Assembly: GCA_963573305.1 (NCBI GenBank)
Contig: OY754339.1
Coordinates: 72,401,376 to 72,465,375, forward strand
Reading direction: 5' to 3'
Length of the DNA stretch: 64,000 nucleotides
From: Pyrrhosoma nymphula
Taxonomy: Eukaryota > Arthropoda > Insecta > Odonata > Coenagrionidae
Notes under the pieces: model-generated
Told to the model about the DNA's origin: nothing
The model's database searches: none
The model's input: only the letters and a program-made list of their open reading frames with translations
Shown here: piece by piece, positions 22,481 through 34,860 of the stretch
Layout of the letters: the number at the start of each line of letters is the position of its first letter
Position numbering within the stretch: position 1 is the first letter of the stretch
Position numbers and translations under genes: made by a program

Positions 22481-24240
22481 AGTGAGGAAAGATAAAATCG
22501 AATGTTTCAAAAGAAGGTGCAGGCAAAAGGAAGACGAAGTCGAGGAATGCGACACCTGCTCATTACCTCAGGAACGAAGGGAATGAGGAGTAACGTGAGA
22601 GACACAGGCAATGGAGGATAAACGAAGGATTCAGGAAGAACAGGAATGTGTAAGAGAAGCTAGAGGAGAACAAATATAAAGGGAAAGAATTTGGTGAAAG
22701 GTCTTGTGTCATGAATGAACGAGAAAGAGATATGCAAGAGAAAAATACGCAGGTGAAGGTCATTTTACGGTCATGAAATGAGAGGGAAAAGGAAAAGAAG
22801 GATGCGTGGGTGAGCCTATGAAAGATAAAACCCCAGATGAATTAATCTAAGTTAATATCCGAGAATAGGTAAGCATTAGGTTTCGTTGGTGTTCAAAAGA
22901 AAACGGAAAATTGTGAGGAAAACGTGATTTGGAGATAAGTTCAAATGGTTGGAGAAAGTGAGAAGACAAGTGGATTAAACTTTGCTCCCAGCGGAAAGAT
23001 GAAAAGAATGATTATGAAGTAATGAGAAGAGAAACTTGAACTTTGGTTGAACATGAAAATTCTGTAGTCCAATAACGAATTTTGTAGCGCAAAGTGATCT
23101 ACAGCTACATGCTAGCCTACGTAGCACCACTAGGGAGAGTGGCAGGGAGCGTTAGGATACCAGCCATGATGTAGGGAGGGATTGAGAATAAGCAATTTGT
23201 AAAAGGATAAGTTTTGACGGAGTAGTGCCACGCTCAGCCCTTGCAATCAATAGTTGTGTGCAGAAAAGAGAAATATTTTACCGTATATTTTTGACATTTC
23301 TCTTCTGTCTCTCTGTTGTTATCACTTTTGTCAGGTCCACTCATTCAATGTGGGGATGAAATAGCATACTCCGTGTCAAAAGTCTTGCGGTTGCGATGAT
23401 ACTGAGAAGAAAAAGGTCATCAAAAGCCATCAATCCGGAGAATGGTTTGCAGTGTGTCAGGACTTTAATCTTCTTTCATTAAACGACTTCAAACCTCCAT
23501 GGATATTTCTCCTTTATTACTGTTTTTAAAACGCTAGTGTGCTGTAGAATGTTTTCAAAAGTTCTTTCTCTTTTACCTTGGAGAGTTTTCATCTACCATT
23601 TTTATCCCCAGCTCTCCGTCGGACATGTGCATTGAGGATTCTCTACATCCATTTTAACTTAATCGTTCTTCAATAGCGCTACATTTCCACTGCTGCCAAC
23701 CTATTTTTCCTTCTCCACCAATTATCATCCTATATTCCGTGCAAAGTATGAGCATTCTCTGATTATAAAGTCATAAGCACTGGAGAATAATAGCGAAAAA
23801 GCGAAGACAATATCCGAAAGTAATATTGGTGTCATGTTAGATGAGAAGCTAAACCAGAACAAAATACCCACTGTTAAAAAGTCGGAATGGGTAATGGTAG
23901 GAAATTAAGGTCTTGAAGAAGAATTTGACGCATGGATGAAATATACGGGCAGAAGCGAGACTCAAGACGAAATAAAAGGATTTTGACGGGTAGAGCTCCG
24001 AGTGGAAAAAGGTGGAAAGGGAAGAGGCAGAGAAGATGAAAATGTGCTCAAACATTAGCCATCAAATGACCACATATGCAGGAAAAGAAGAAGAGACAGG
24101 TCAAAGAAGCAGGAGCAAATGGATGAAGATTGGCATAAAGCAAAAAATAAGGCAAAATGATAATTAGGTGAAAGGCGGAAAAGGAAAATGTCAAGTGAAT
24201 GACAGTTTAGGCAAGGAAGGTAGAAGAATTAGGTATGCTA
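22480..24240. repeat. G/A-rich tracts around a dispersed-repeat fragment
   Basis: Purine-rich blocks lie at about 22490-22800, 22900-23060 and 23780-24240. Between them, 23096-23190 contains a fragment of the family whose copies near 58 kb carry GTGTGGCAGGGAGTTTTAGG; here the word is GTGGCAGGGAGCGTTAGGAT. ORFs across the purine blocks are low-complexity and not supported. Confidence 0.5.
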
Positions 24241-26369
24241 CAGAGCAAGTGACGTAGTATCGAGGTTGGATTGGTGGATTTTTTACGATGGGAAGTATTT
24301 ATTTAGAAGTTTTCCCCTTAAATGATATTTGGTTTCATGGAGAGACATCGTTCTCCGAACTAGGAAATGGTATGAAGCATCGAACGCAATTCTATTTTGT
24401 CCAAGAAGGTAAATGGTGTCAAGTGATTCATTTACCCTGGTAAAAATCAACCATTCGCACGAGGGTCGAGGTAGGGTCAATGGAGAGTCTTACACGCCCC
24501 GAAAAGGTGATTCGCATTTCCTCTACGCTCTATTTGCTCTCCGAGATAACGGAACGTAACACGCAATTGTAGATCCACTGGGAAAACTTTTCTAGATGCG
24601 GTGTCACGTGGAATTTATAAAGAATCATTGTATCATATACCTACTAATCATCTTGGTGAGTTGCTGTCTAGGTGATCTCTGGGTGGCTAATATATTGTGT
24701 TTGTGCTATGTCATTTGTAAATAAGAGTAACTTTCCTACAAGCACCTGAAATTCACATTTGTATGTGTCTGCCTATCTCAATTATTCACATGACCAGGTC
24801 AGTCATGGTTAATTGGGAAAAAAGCTGAAAAATAACCAACATTTTCAATATAGCCAGTCATCCGAGGGGCTGATAGGATGAGTATGTGGAAATAGCAGTA
24901 CGAAGCATGTTCAAACCTAATTAAGACATTTTATATATTTTTTTAATTCAATAAATAGATTAAACATTTATCACGAAGCATTACTCATTTGTCGTGTATC
25001 ATCAAAGAAACGGGGTTTTCGTAAATTGACTAAATATTTTCCTTTCAGGAAAAATCGCGTGGGAGCAGACTCGTAGCTCCGTTAACGTTTCGTTGGAGCT
25101 CGAAAAGGACGCTTGGTTTACTCTCGGATGTTCCACCCTACGTTCCCGTGACTCTCCGTTTGCTTTCCCATAGCGTTTGCAGAACGCTTCATTCACAATT
25201 CGATCGAGTCTTCGTTGACTCCTCCTATACCCCTTCTTTACGCCAGGGTATAAGAAAATAGATGACAATAGATGAGGTGCGGTCGATACGGTGGCGGTGC
25301 ACCTAAGGGATCGTGGTTTTTAGGTCCGTCGGGCGGGAAAAGTTCCTACTACAGTTGAAATCATGGGGGTCCAACTGGAATTCAAAATTATTTCCACTTG
25401 CTTAACAGCGCCACCTATAAGTGGGGCGCGACCCGAAACTTTATTAAGTAATACTTTCAAACAATGATGTAAATAGTTTCTTGATTGAATTATTAAATCC
25501 ATTTCGTGAACATTAAGGTATTAAAATTTTGTTTTAAAATTATTATTTCAAACCATCTATGCCCGCCATGGCCCATCTGCCTCGCCACCTCCAACCTCGC
25601 CAAATCATACGTTGCTCGCGGGCTTGGAATGCAATTGGCTGACTTGCAATACTACCCTTTACTTCTCCCAGATGTGCATTTCAGTTCGACCGATGGTTAA
25701 TTATAACCATCGCAGGAATAGTACTACCGACCAATCGTCGCCTAACCTAAGTAAGACATAATGAAAAACTACAAATACCCCTGTGACTGGTAGACCGCTC
25801 CAGGGGAGCGGGGGCCTAGTGGCAACGTGGAGGATTCATGAACGCAAGATTTGGGGTTTGGAAGTTATTTTTTTATATTTTTAAAATAGTTTTTCTTTTA
25901 TATCATTAGAAATTGTGTTTCCATCGTCGTTAATGCTATTTAAAATATTTTCACGACTCTCCCATTGTAAATATTTTCACATTTTAGTAAACCACTTTCA
26001 TCAAAAGTTCTTTACTCAGTATTTGTCAGTACTCGTTTCAACAATAGTTTTCAGTGTTCCTATGTAGTCTGATTTTGATGTTTTAGGAAAAATTAAAATT
26101 TTACAGTGATAACTTGCTTTGTATTGTGGTATTCACCACATTTATCATTCATAGTACCTAAGGAAATTTGTATCGAAAAATCTACCGCGACTGGGGCGTG
26201 CCTTAGCTGCCACCTAAATGTGAGGCATGAAACATTATTGACGTCACATGCTTTTTCAATGAAAAATAACATTGAGTTGGACACCCATGGTTGAAATGCT
26301 CCCCACGGAGCACCGCACCGAAGTATTGAGTCAAATGAAAAAATGTTCTCCAGTGTGGGAATACATGGT
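24241..26369. other. anonymous DNA with one unassigned minus-strand ORF
   Basis: A minus-strand open frame at 25002-25268 (88 codons, Arg/Ser-rich, for example GYRRSQRRLDRIVNEAF) has protein-like composition, but I cannot assign it to any family and see no splice or promoter support. The rest is AT-rich with no recognisable element. Confidence 0.3.
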
Positions 26370-26690
26370 TATTCGGTTGGTAATTTGCCGAGGTGACGGA
26401 CAACTGTGGGTAAGGTGGATAGGTTGTTAATGGCAGGAGTTGAGGTGAATGGAGGAATGTTGGAATGAAATCCGACGTCTTCATTTCCCTTCTCTAAACG
26501 AAAGCCGACTAGGGGACCACAGTTTATCTTTCCATTCGACGGTTGGAACACTGCACTTGAAGTACTCTCCACATAACACCCAAGTAGGGATTGATATTTC
26601 ACTGAAATATCTCCGCCGCCAGGGGATCGAACCCTGGCTTCTAGAAAACCAGTATTCTAGCCGCCAAACCAACCCAATCCCCGCTCTAAT
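26370..26690 (-). mobile_element. tRNA-derived SINE, copy 1
   Basis: On the minus strand a tRNA-like head starts near 26690 (GGTTGGTTTGGCGGCTAGAA as box-A region). It contains a good box B, GGTTCGATCCC, near 26630. The body runs leftward through TATTTCAGTGAAAT and ACTTGGGTGTTATGTGGAGA, ending near GGCAAATTACCAACCGA. The second copy at 34109-34425 has the same head, body and tail order. On the plus strand, ORFs here are shadows of the SINE. Confidence 0.85.
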
Positions 26691-26810
26691 TCAAAAACCT
26701 GCCCCTTAAGTTGGGTTACCAGTTTCTTAGCCACCAAAACCACCCAATCATCATTGGGGACATTGACTGGATAAATGCGTTAGATTAAAACACGCTTGTT
26801 TTAGGAGATA

Positions 26811-26870
26811 CAGTAAAACCTCCCTTAACGGACGCCTCCTACAGCGGGCACATCCCAAAAACGGAGTTTT
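26811..26870 (+). mobile_element. pogo/Tigger-like terminal repeat remnant
   Basis: CAGTAAAACCTCCCTTAACG preceded by TA at 26809-26810 resembles the terminal inverted repeat of pogo/Tigger elements, which insert at TA and begin CAGT with a CCTC...TAACGGAC block. The words GGACGCCTCC and GCGGGCAC follow. I could not find the opposite end, so it is a one-sided relic. Confidence 0.45.
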
Positions 26871-28555
26871 TCGAATCCCGGCCGCAGGACATGGAGACTT
26901 GTAGATCTAAGCCCTCTGAATTTCGATCACTCTGGATAATGAGCATGGACACCGACTCGGGCTCATTTCCATTTTTTTGTGTAAAAATGCCTTTTTTGAC
27001 ATAGAGCATTGTTCACATCAGTAGGGACGGATGAATTATTCCTTGCGGGAGCGGAATATATCCTAGCCAATAGCTGCGAAAAATAAGCACGAACTTATCC
27101 ACGAAGAGTTTCTTGAAAAATAGTTCACGTCATGAAAGAGGATTTTTTCATCGAAAATATTACAAATACTCGGATCTATTCAAGAGCTGAAGAAATATCT
27201 ATTATTTCGTAGAGATGCTCCGGTTCTACAGCATTTTATTCGTATTCTACTTACGCATAAAATATGCGCTAAATAATATTTAGCTATGGTATTGATTCTA
27301 GACTGAAGGAACTCTTCAATGATGATGAATGACATGCTAGGAGTTTCCCGCTTAATTAAATAGTATTTTATTAATCACCAGTTTCTTTCCCACTTCATTA
27401 AATAGTATTTTATTTAATCACCAGTTTCAATGATCGGAATCATTTTAAAGCACTGTAAAAAATTTAAATCATATAAATAAATCTTTTCCATGTCTTATCA
27501 ATGGTGTAAATCAATCAAAATTGTTGGTATACTAAATATTATTCAAATGTAAAACGTCTACCTTTCCCCAACACTACGGGAATGCGGGTAAAGATGAGGA
27601 TACCTTAAAGTGTTAAGCAACGAAAGAAAAGGAATGTAGGGAAAAGATAGGGGTAATATTGGATGATGTACAAAGATGGAAGGGAGAAACAAGAAATGAA
27701 ACAAACTGTGTTGGGAAAGGATAATTTGAGATAAAGAGTACCTTTAGGAGAGAGAATAGAAAGGATAAAGTTAGGAAGGAACCAAATAATGAAAAATGAA
27801 TATCTTAGTGTGCAGCCAAAGATTGTGCAGTGAATAAGAGCATGAAGATAAAAGGGAAATAATATACCTAAAGACAAAGAGGATTCAAAGGAAAACGAAA
27901 ATAGAATACAGAACGAATAATGATTGCAATAATTATTTGTTCACTGGCCACCTACCTAAGAAAATATACCGCTCATAACTAACAATATCACTGTCAGACG
28001 TGAGATACTTATTTCAGACCGTGTAGTACTTAAAACCATGAAATATATCATTAATAAAGGAGATTTGTCAAACGGAGGGAGTAAAGAAGGAAAATTTAAG
28101 ACCAGGGGAAGCTTTAAGAAGGATAAGAAAGAGTGTAGTTGAGGATAGTACTGGGAATCACAACGTTGAAGCTAGGAAGGTAATGGAGTATTTTTGTAGG
28201 AGCAGTTTGCTATTAAGGCCTGCAAGGTAGATCTGTTTCATAATGAGTGCCGGGATGACCGAGCATTGATCGGTAGTTTCTTTTTTTAGTTGTACGCAAA
28301 TGAGAAGTTGTTAAGTACTTGAATCAAATAAAAATAAAGTTCTAAAATCAATAAAAAAAACTCACATTTTATTTTAGCTTGTTCAGTTAAACAAGGGGTG
28401 GCCATCATTAGGTTATTCTGAGGTGGGCGAAAAACAGAAAATCGTGTAAGAGAGTGCATGGTAAAAAAAAACGCGAGAGAGTATGCCAGACGATGCAAAG
28501 TCAAAAATGTGACGAGATGATGCCGAGAATATTCGGTAGTTCCGTTACCGAGTGC
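26871..28555. other. anonymous DNA with a 42-bp tandem duplication
   Basis: A short direct duplication with period 42 spans about 27348-27430; the word AAATAGTATTTTATT recurs at 27358 and 27400. About 27600-28160 is A/G-rich. No gene recognised. Confidence 0.45.
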
Positions 28556-30014
28556 CTACCTCCTGGTTGAAGATCTTCTTTTAACCCTTGATAAGGCGAC
28601 GTTCAGCATACCATACATAAAAACTGGCGTCCACTGTAGAACTCCGATGGGTTTGATGGTTTTCCCTAGTAAATCTTGGATGGCCATGGCTAAAGCTAGT
28701 CTTACAGGGAACTGATGTCTCTGCATTACATATCCAAGTTGAGATTTACTTGAGTCAAACGTTATTCTTGGATTGTGAACGTCACGGCCAGAGTGTTCAC
28801 CCGTGATGATCTTTGCTTTAAAGATGTCATTTCAATGATCGGTGACCACTAGACTTATACGATTGCACACCTTCTGAAACACCTTAGTTACACAGCAGCA
28901 TAACGATGGTATTCTTTTTAAGTCTCAGGTCGTACAGTGGATAATCGTTTCTGTCTACTTTTCAGTTCAGGAACTCTGGCGTGAACTGCAATGCTCCTTC
29001 ACCCTGGTTTTTTCAACGAATTGAATATTTTGTAAGAATATTCTTGGCCGGGTAACGTATATATTATCTTGTTATTAATAACATCAACTTATTAAATGAA
29101 TGGAGAGAGAATTGCACGCTTTATCGTTTCTTCGTTGTTTCAACTTGCAAGGCACGCGCCATATACCTCGTTAATGAAGTTACCAGCAGAGACCTCTTTT
29201 TCATACATATCGATACTTTTAAGGTCACCATTTTCCGGTTGTAGTAGGTACTTTTCAAAGTCTTCTTACTCTGGCACCATTCGCATGTTCATTTTGAGGG
29301 AGAAAAACGTAAAGTGTCGCCACAACTTACTACATTTGATTGAAGCAATTCACTTTGATTAAATCTAGGTTTCAAAGGCAAAAACTGACGAACGTCTCCA
29401 CCCAGAATCATGGCATTCCCGCCGAATGGCAATGTTAGATTTGATAAAGCACTAAGTAGCTGATTGATATTGCCCTGACCATACAGAGGTAACATCGGTT
29501 ATTTTGCCATCATAACGATTTCAATCTCTGCTAATTCGTTTGCTTTTGTAGATCCAGGTTCGATGGATGGCATTGAATAAGACGACTGAGGAACTTAAAG
29601 GGCGAAATTCTGATGTGAAGTACGCCCTTCTGAAAGAAGAATAGCTGCTAGTGAAAGCTATGCATTTGACGTTAGTAGATACACCACGGATAAGGTGGTC
29701 GAGTAAACAAATGTCTTGCCAGTCCCACCTGGCCCAATTAGGAAGAAGCGTTTTGAGATTGGGCGTTGGTCTTTAGCTACACACAAAATGTCTGCGACAA
29801 AGTCTCAGTGTTTAATGTTGAGCTGGTTCTACATTCGTTCGCCGATTTCCAGTGATTCACTAATGTCCATCTTTTCTTCGTTCACGGCAGTTCTGTAGTT
29901 GTCTTGACTTATCCAATCCATAGTTTTGCACCCAGAATCGGAAGTTGTGTCCTTCAGTAGCATCATTGATAATTTGATAAGCGATGACGTGGCAAGTTCT
30001 TTTTTACACGTCAT
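28556..30014 (-). pseudogene. Helitron Pif1-like helicase domain, decayed
   Basis: Minus-strand relic of the DNA helicase module of a Helitron RepHel protein, which normally unwinds DNA during rolling-circle-like transposition. In order: an upstream conserved region (about 30014-29830), a QLN...FV..IL segment leading into Walker A, RFFLIGPGGTGKTFVY (the GPGGTGK codons are at 29714-29734), then a GRTSHQNF-like motif. Next comes PFGGNAMILGGDVRQFLP (about 29365-29420), and finally the C-terminal block QFPVRLALAMAIQ and MLNVALSRVKRR ending at a TAG at 28556-28558. Stops and frameshifts are scattered, and Walker B (normally containing Asp-Glu) is lost near 29500. The Rep nuclease part was not found, nor were Helitron ends. 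Confidence 0.85.
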
Positions 30015-31319
30015 CGGTAGACATAGGAATGCTGATACTCAAGAATAGATTTTTTTATAGACAGCCAGACTTAGAGTTTCAGGCTAACCAAAAATCAAAA
30101 TCTGCGCAAAGAGAATTCGCATTACTCGAGACATCTTAGATATGGCTGAATCCCTAAGCCCGTCAATCCATTGCTACCATTGAGTTTTTGTATGGAAAGT
30201 TGTTTATTTGGTATCCACCTTAGCAACCCATTTCACTCCATGTTAAAATTTCAAAATTTTACATTCATTTTTCTTAAATTTAAAATTTTAAGGGGGAGGA
30301 GACCTATCAAAATATTTTTTTGTACCCGAAAATAGCATATTTGCAATAAATAAAGAAAACAGCAAGTTTGTTCAGAATCGTTAGAGACATTTTTGAGATC
30401 GGTGTGCGTACCAGCCAACCAGTCAGCCTTGCTCGTATAAGAGTTTAGTTTAAATGAAATGTTGATAGTTTTTCTCACACATTTTATTTCATACCACGGG
30501 TAGTTAAGATTAAAGTATTAGATGAAAAGTTTGAACAGTAAAATCCTAAATCATGAAATAAAATCTTTTTATTAACTGATACGGGTGAACATAGGGTGTA
30601 ACACAGCTGGACGTACTGTACTGGGAGCTGCTAGATACTCGGAGGATTCACGCAAAGCGAAAATGTATTGATAAATTTGGATCTGTCAAGTTTCAGTACG
30701 ATACTGAGGATATTATTGTGACCAATCGATACCTACCTATATATCTAGAACTGATTGAGACGACCCAAAAAAAAAGACACTGGCGAACTGATCATTATTA
30801 AAATTTATTCTTTCCATGCACCGTAAAATCATAAACAGAGGTGGACACTCCGTTACCTTACGGTTCACTTTCATTCCTACTCTCTACGAGTTCCTTTTTT
30901 CTACGTTTTTCATGGCTGGAGTCGTAACACACCCTGCCAAATGCCTCTTCGGTACCTTTTTAGGGTGATATGTAGGTTTAGATCAGGGGCGTGAATACGA
31001 ATCTTTATAACGTGCGTTCCATGCTTTATCACAATTTTGTTACCGCTTTAATAATAAGAAATATGTGGTTGGTGTTGTTAAAATCGTACCTGTTCTTTAA
31101 AATCACTGTTCTCGCATGTGTAGAGTGAGTCGTCCGAACTGTGGCTACGAACAGTTCGTGAAAGCGTACTTTCGCGTTTTACTTTGAAAATGAACAACGA
31201 AAACGCACAGGTAATATCGCGCGTCTGATCTGTACTAGTCGACATGTAAAATATTTTCATGTCTATGTTATTTATTTCATCAGCAAAAGAAAATGATGGA
31301 ATATAAGAGTGCAAAGTTA
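30015..31319. other. anonymous DNA, possibly the rest of the Helitron relic
   Basis: Sequence upstream of the helicase relic; no HUH nuclease motif or other domain was recognised. The ORFs at 30251-30478 and 31078-31314 (minus) have no motif I know. Confidence 0.35.
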
Positions 31320-32510
31320 AGTATGAGGCACTGGAGGGAAATTCATGGAGAAGTAAGGATATGAAGAAGGGAAGGAAGAGAGATAATATAAAATGCTCTG
31401 ACGAGGTTCAAGGAAAAATAGAAGGGAGAGAAAGGACGAAAGGAAAAGGTATGGATGTAATAAAGGAGGAGCTATCTGGGAAGGGAGGATCGGAGAGGTG
31501 ATGTTCAAATACAGAGGGGGTGCGAAGGATAGGACGAACCCTTGTGGGGGTGGGGGAATGTTGTTGGGTGTGGGGTGTCGGGATGAAACGGCAATGCCGG
31601 TATACCTGCAGAGAGGGGCAGGGAGGAGATTGGAGGAGAGGTTTGGGGGGGAAGATGGGGGGGAGGGTGAAAGCTTTATATACGTTAGGCGAGCAGGTGA
31701 GATGCGGAGGAGGGAGTGTGGCGGGGGAGGGAGAGGCATGGAGGGGTGTTGGGTGTGGGGACGAAGTGGAAACAGAATGGGGCCAGGGGATTGGTGGAGG
31801 TTGGGGGGGAGAGTGGGAGTGCAGAGCGTCGGGATAGGGGAACGGGAGGGGAAAGCTTTAGGGTGGGGTCGTGCACCAATGAATGAACTTGACCTGGCGT
31901 AGAGAGGCCTCGCTAAAGCTGAATGAAGACTGCTCTGGAGGGAGTGAGAGAAAGTAATGAGGATGTAGAGAGAGAGATGTGGGGAGGTGGACAGGAAGGG
32001 GGTGGGGGAGGAAGGGGAGGGGTTTTGGTGGCCCCTGAGTGAGCGTGCTCACCGAGTTTCCCCTTCTCCACTCCCACCTTACGACGCCATTGCCACATGC
32101 TCTCCACCAACCCCTCCCCCCCCACCCGCCCAAGTTTGCATCCCCCCCATCTCTCCTTTCCCACCCCTTCACCACACCTCTCTCTCTCTACGCATCCTAG
32201 CCCCCTCCCCTCCCCTGGGCCCTCCTCCCTCCCCTCTCCGCAAAGACCTGTCTTCCCCGTTCTATTCTTAGACATACCGCAACCTCTCCCTTCATTTCCC
32301 TCTCCACCACTGTCGGAGGGCACCGAAAACTACTCCCGCCCCACACCGTCCCATCCATCCACACAACTCCGTTCTCTCTTTTCCTCCCTCTCTCTACCTC
32401 TCTCTCTCTGTCTCTTCTTTAACATCCAACACTCTCTTTTCTCCTGCGTAGTTTTCTTTCAACATTTTCGATCCGAAAAACTGGATTCACTCATCCCTCT
32501 CTCCTATTCC
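31320..32510. repeat. purine-rich to pyrimidine-rich strand switch
   Basis: From about 31320 to 32035 the plus strand is G/A-rich with many runs of three to six G. From about 32050 to 32510 it is C/T-rich with long C-runs and a (CT)n stretch. The transition is within a few tens of bases near 32040-32065. Long ORFs on both strands across this block consist of Gly/Arg or Pro/Ser/Leu and are compositional shadows. The two halves are not simple inverted copies as far as I can align them. G-quadruplex and triplex formation are plausible here. Confidence 0.75.
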
Positions 32511-34108
32511 CTACCCGTTATGACCATTGCACCCCTTTACATCGCAATTTTTTTACGTTTGCTACTTAATTGCTACTTTTCTGGAACTATATTTTGTTTA
32601 ATAAATTACCCACCTTTTACAGGAGAAGATGGGTCTTGTTTAAATAAAATGCAAGTATGTGCACTGTCTAAAAACGCAATATTAAAAGAACAACGGCACA
32701 GTTAATTTTAACCTAACAAAAAATAATAGAATCAGAGCCTGACCTATCAAAACGATTAATGAAAGAGATGATCCATGTTACTAAACTTGCTACAACCTGT
32801 AATAAAAAACAGATATCGTAAAACTAATCAAAATCTATTAATATTTTATGTATTTGTAACATCACTTAATAATATTTTTTTGAAACTACTGAAAACGTTT
32901 AAAATTGATAAATAACCGCCATATAGTCCATACTGAATATAAAATCGAGTATGCATAAAGAAATAAGCACAGTGTTTACTACATATATTCTATGTTTAAT
33001 GTCTTCAGCACATTATTTTATTAAATATGGTCTCAAATACAAATTATAAACTCCTTGTACATAATTTGAATCAGATATGGAGCCCTGATAAACCGAAATT
33101 ATATTAACAAAATATCGTCAAATAAATAGGTATTATATATTATTTAACAAAAACATTTTCTTCTCCCAAAAAAATAAATTATTTATTTATTTTCTTCTAT
33201 CTCTGCACATCAACTAATTCTTTAACCTTTTCATTCTTGAACCCGAGGACGAATTTATGAAGTCTGTAGTGATATTTGTTACGTTAGTTATTTTAGGGAG
33301 GCGACCGACAACTGAGGTAGTTATCACTAATAATGATCGAAGTGTGGTAAAATAAAGAAATGTTTTATGTTTGGGAATGAAGGAACATTAAAGAGAAGCA
33401 TGTTAAACATCATAACACTTCTTAGGCATCCCTCACTTCTCCTGACGCCGTTCAATCGATTACCTTTCACTGCGAAAAGCTAATTCCATCCCTCTCTCCC
33501 GGCACTATTATATCTTAATATTATTTTAAACGTGTAATAATTGTATTATGCATAAAATTACTATTTCTTCAGGTTTTCTGTAATGTTCCTTTCTTTATAT
33601 TATTTCCTTGATGAATTCTTTCTGGTCTATTATTTCTGGGGACTCAGCTTAAGAACAGGAATTCTATGGGAAATGGACGATGGGTGAAGAGGAACATGCT
33701 CTACGTCAGGTTTAACCTCGAACCATCATTAGCTTTACCCTTACCCTGAATAAAACTTCCTTATAATCCTAACTTCTCACGCTACCTCATGTATAAATCT
33801 TACGACCTTTTCAATTTTACATCATATTCCATCCCATCTCTTCTCTCAACATATCACTCATTTTGTTTAACTTTGCCTATCTTGTATTCTAACAATAAGA
33901 AGCTTTTGCGAGGTTGTTTGGTTTGCAGTTAGAGGAGACTACTTACAGCTGAGGCCAATTGCGTCTTTAAGATAGGTTTCCCAGGAAGGGCCCGGTTTTG
34001 TAATATTTGATTAACATTAACCGAAAGATGGAGTAGAATTTTCGTTAACTTGACGTGAACAGATAGTTCGTTTTCTGTATTTTACGTATGACTGTCGGTT
34101 ATTTGAAA
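32511..34108. other. AT-rich anonymous DNA with a possible SINE fragment
   Basis: Nothing coding is recognised. GGGAGGCGACCGACAACTGAGG at about 33297-33318 resembles the tail region of the SINE at 34109 (GGAGGCGATCGATAACTGAGG), so it may be a third, mostly lost copy. Confidence 0.4.
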
Positions 34109-34425
34109 TCAGGTCGGTTGGTAATTTGCGGAGGCGATCGATAACTGAGGTCATTTGCACCATTAAGGACAGGTTGGTTTAGGAACAATTATTGGTGATT
34201 GGAAGAAGGGTGGAGAGAAACCCGGCGTTGGCCTTAGTCTGCTCTTAAGGGGACTACCGAATAACGTCCCAGCCGACGGACGATGTATTGTACTTGAAGT
34301 GGTCTCCACAAGACACCCAAGTAGAAATTGGGATTTCACTGAAAAATCTCCCCCACCGCCGGGACTTGAACCCAAACTTCGGGATGAGAAGCCATTGCTC
34401 CAGCGACCGCACCAACCCGTTTCCA
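34109..34425 (-). mobile_element. tRNA-derived SINE, copy 2
   Basis: Minus strand: the head GGTTGGTGCGGTCGCTGGAG begins near 34425, with box B GGGTTCAAGTCCC near 34370. Then TTTTTCAGTGAAATCC, ACTTGGGTGTCTTGTGGAGA, and a tail ending GCAAATTACCAACCGACC. This parallels copy 1 at 26370-26690 throughout, with moderate divergence. Target duplications are not obvious. Confidence 0.85.
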
Positions 34426-34624
34426 TGCCTGTGCTGTCAATGGGATGACGTATTAACAGTGGTTTTCATTCCGAAAAACATTTTGACCGGAGGTTGTAAC
34501 CCGGTGTAAGGGAAGGATTATTTGGGGAATAGTAGTTTGGGTGTAATGAAACAATTTTAACGTCAGAAAGGAAACGGTTGTAGACGTAATTTGGTGGAGT
34601 TGATCCAATACAGAAGAATTAATA

Positions 34625-34740
34625 TAATTTCGTTAACTCCACTGGTATTTATTATCGCGACCCGGGTATCAAAATTTAGATGACACCCAGTGTTGTAACC
34701 CGGGTCGTGATAATAAATACCAGTGGAGTTAACGAAGTTA
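34625..34740. repeat. 45-bp-arm inverted repeat with hammerhead-like element flank
   Basis: The left arm 34625-34669 and right arm 34696-34740 are almost perfect complements (a few mismatches) around a 26-base spacer. The arms carry CGTTAACTCCACTGGTATTT and ATTATCGCGACCCGGG. The spacer and start of the right arm read GATGACACCCAGTGTTG then TAACCCGGGTCG. This resembles, in degenerate form, the box-stem-GAAAC order of the hammerhead-like motifs at 17 kb, with GTAAC in place of GAAAC. Confidence 0.8.
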
Positions 34741-34860
34741 TTTTCATTTAACGTCAGGTTTCAACACTGACTCTTCTTACCACTCTCTCACACACAGTTC
34801 TCTTTGGCCGTTCTAACACATCCCATTCGCTTCGAAAACTCTAACCGATACCCACCACTT

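Noticed and set aside
31317..32705. Several ORFs of 64-202 codons on both strands
   Set aside because: They overlap each other on a purine-to-pyrimidine low-complexity block, consist of Gly/Arg or Pro/Ser/Leu, and show no motif.
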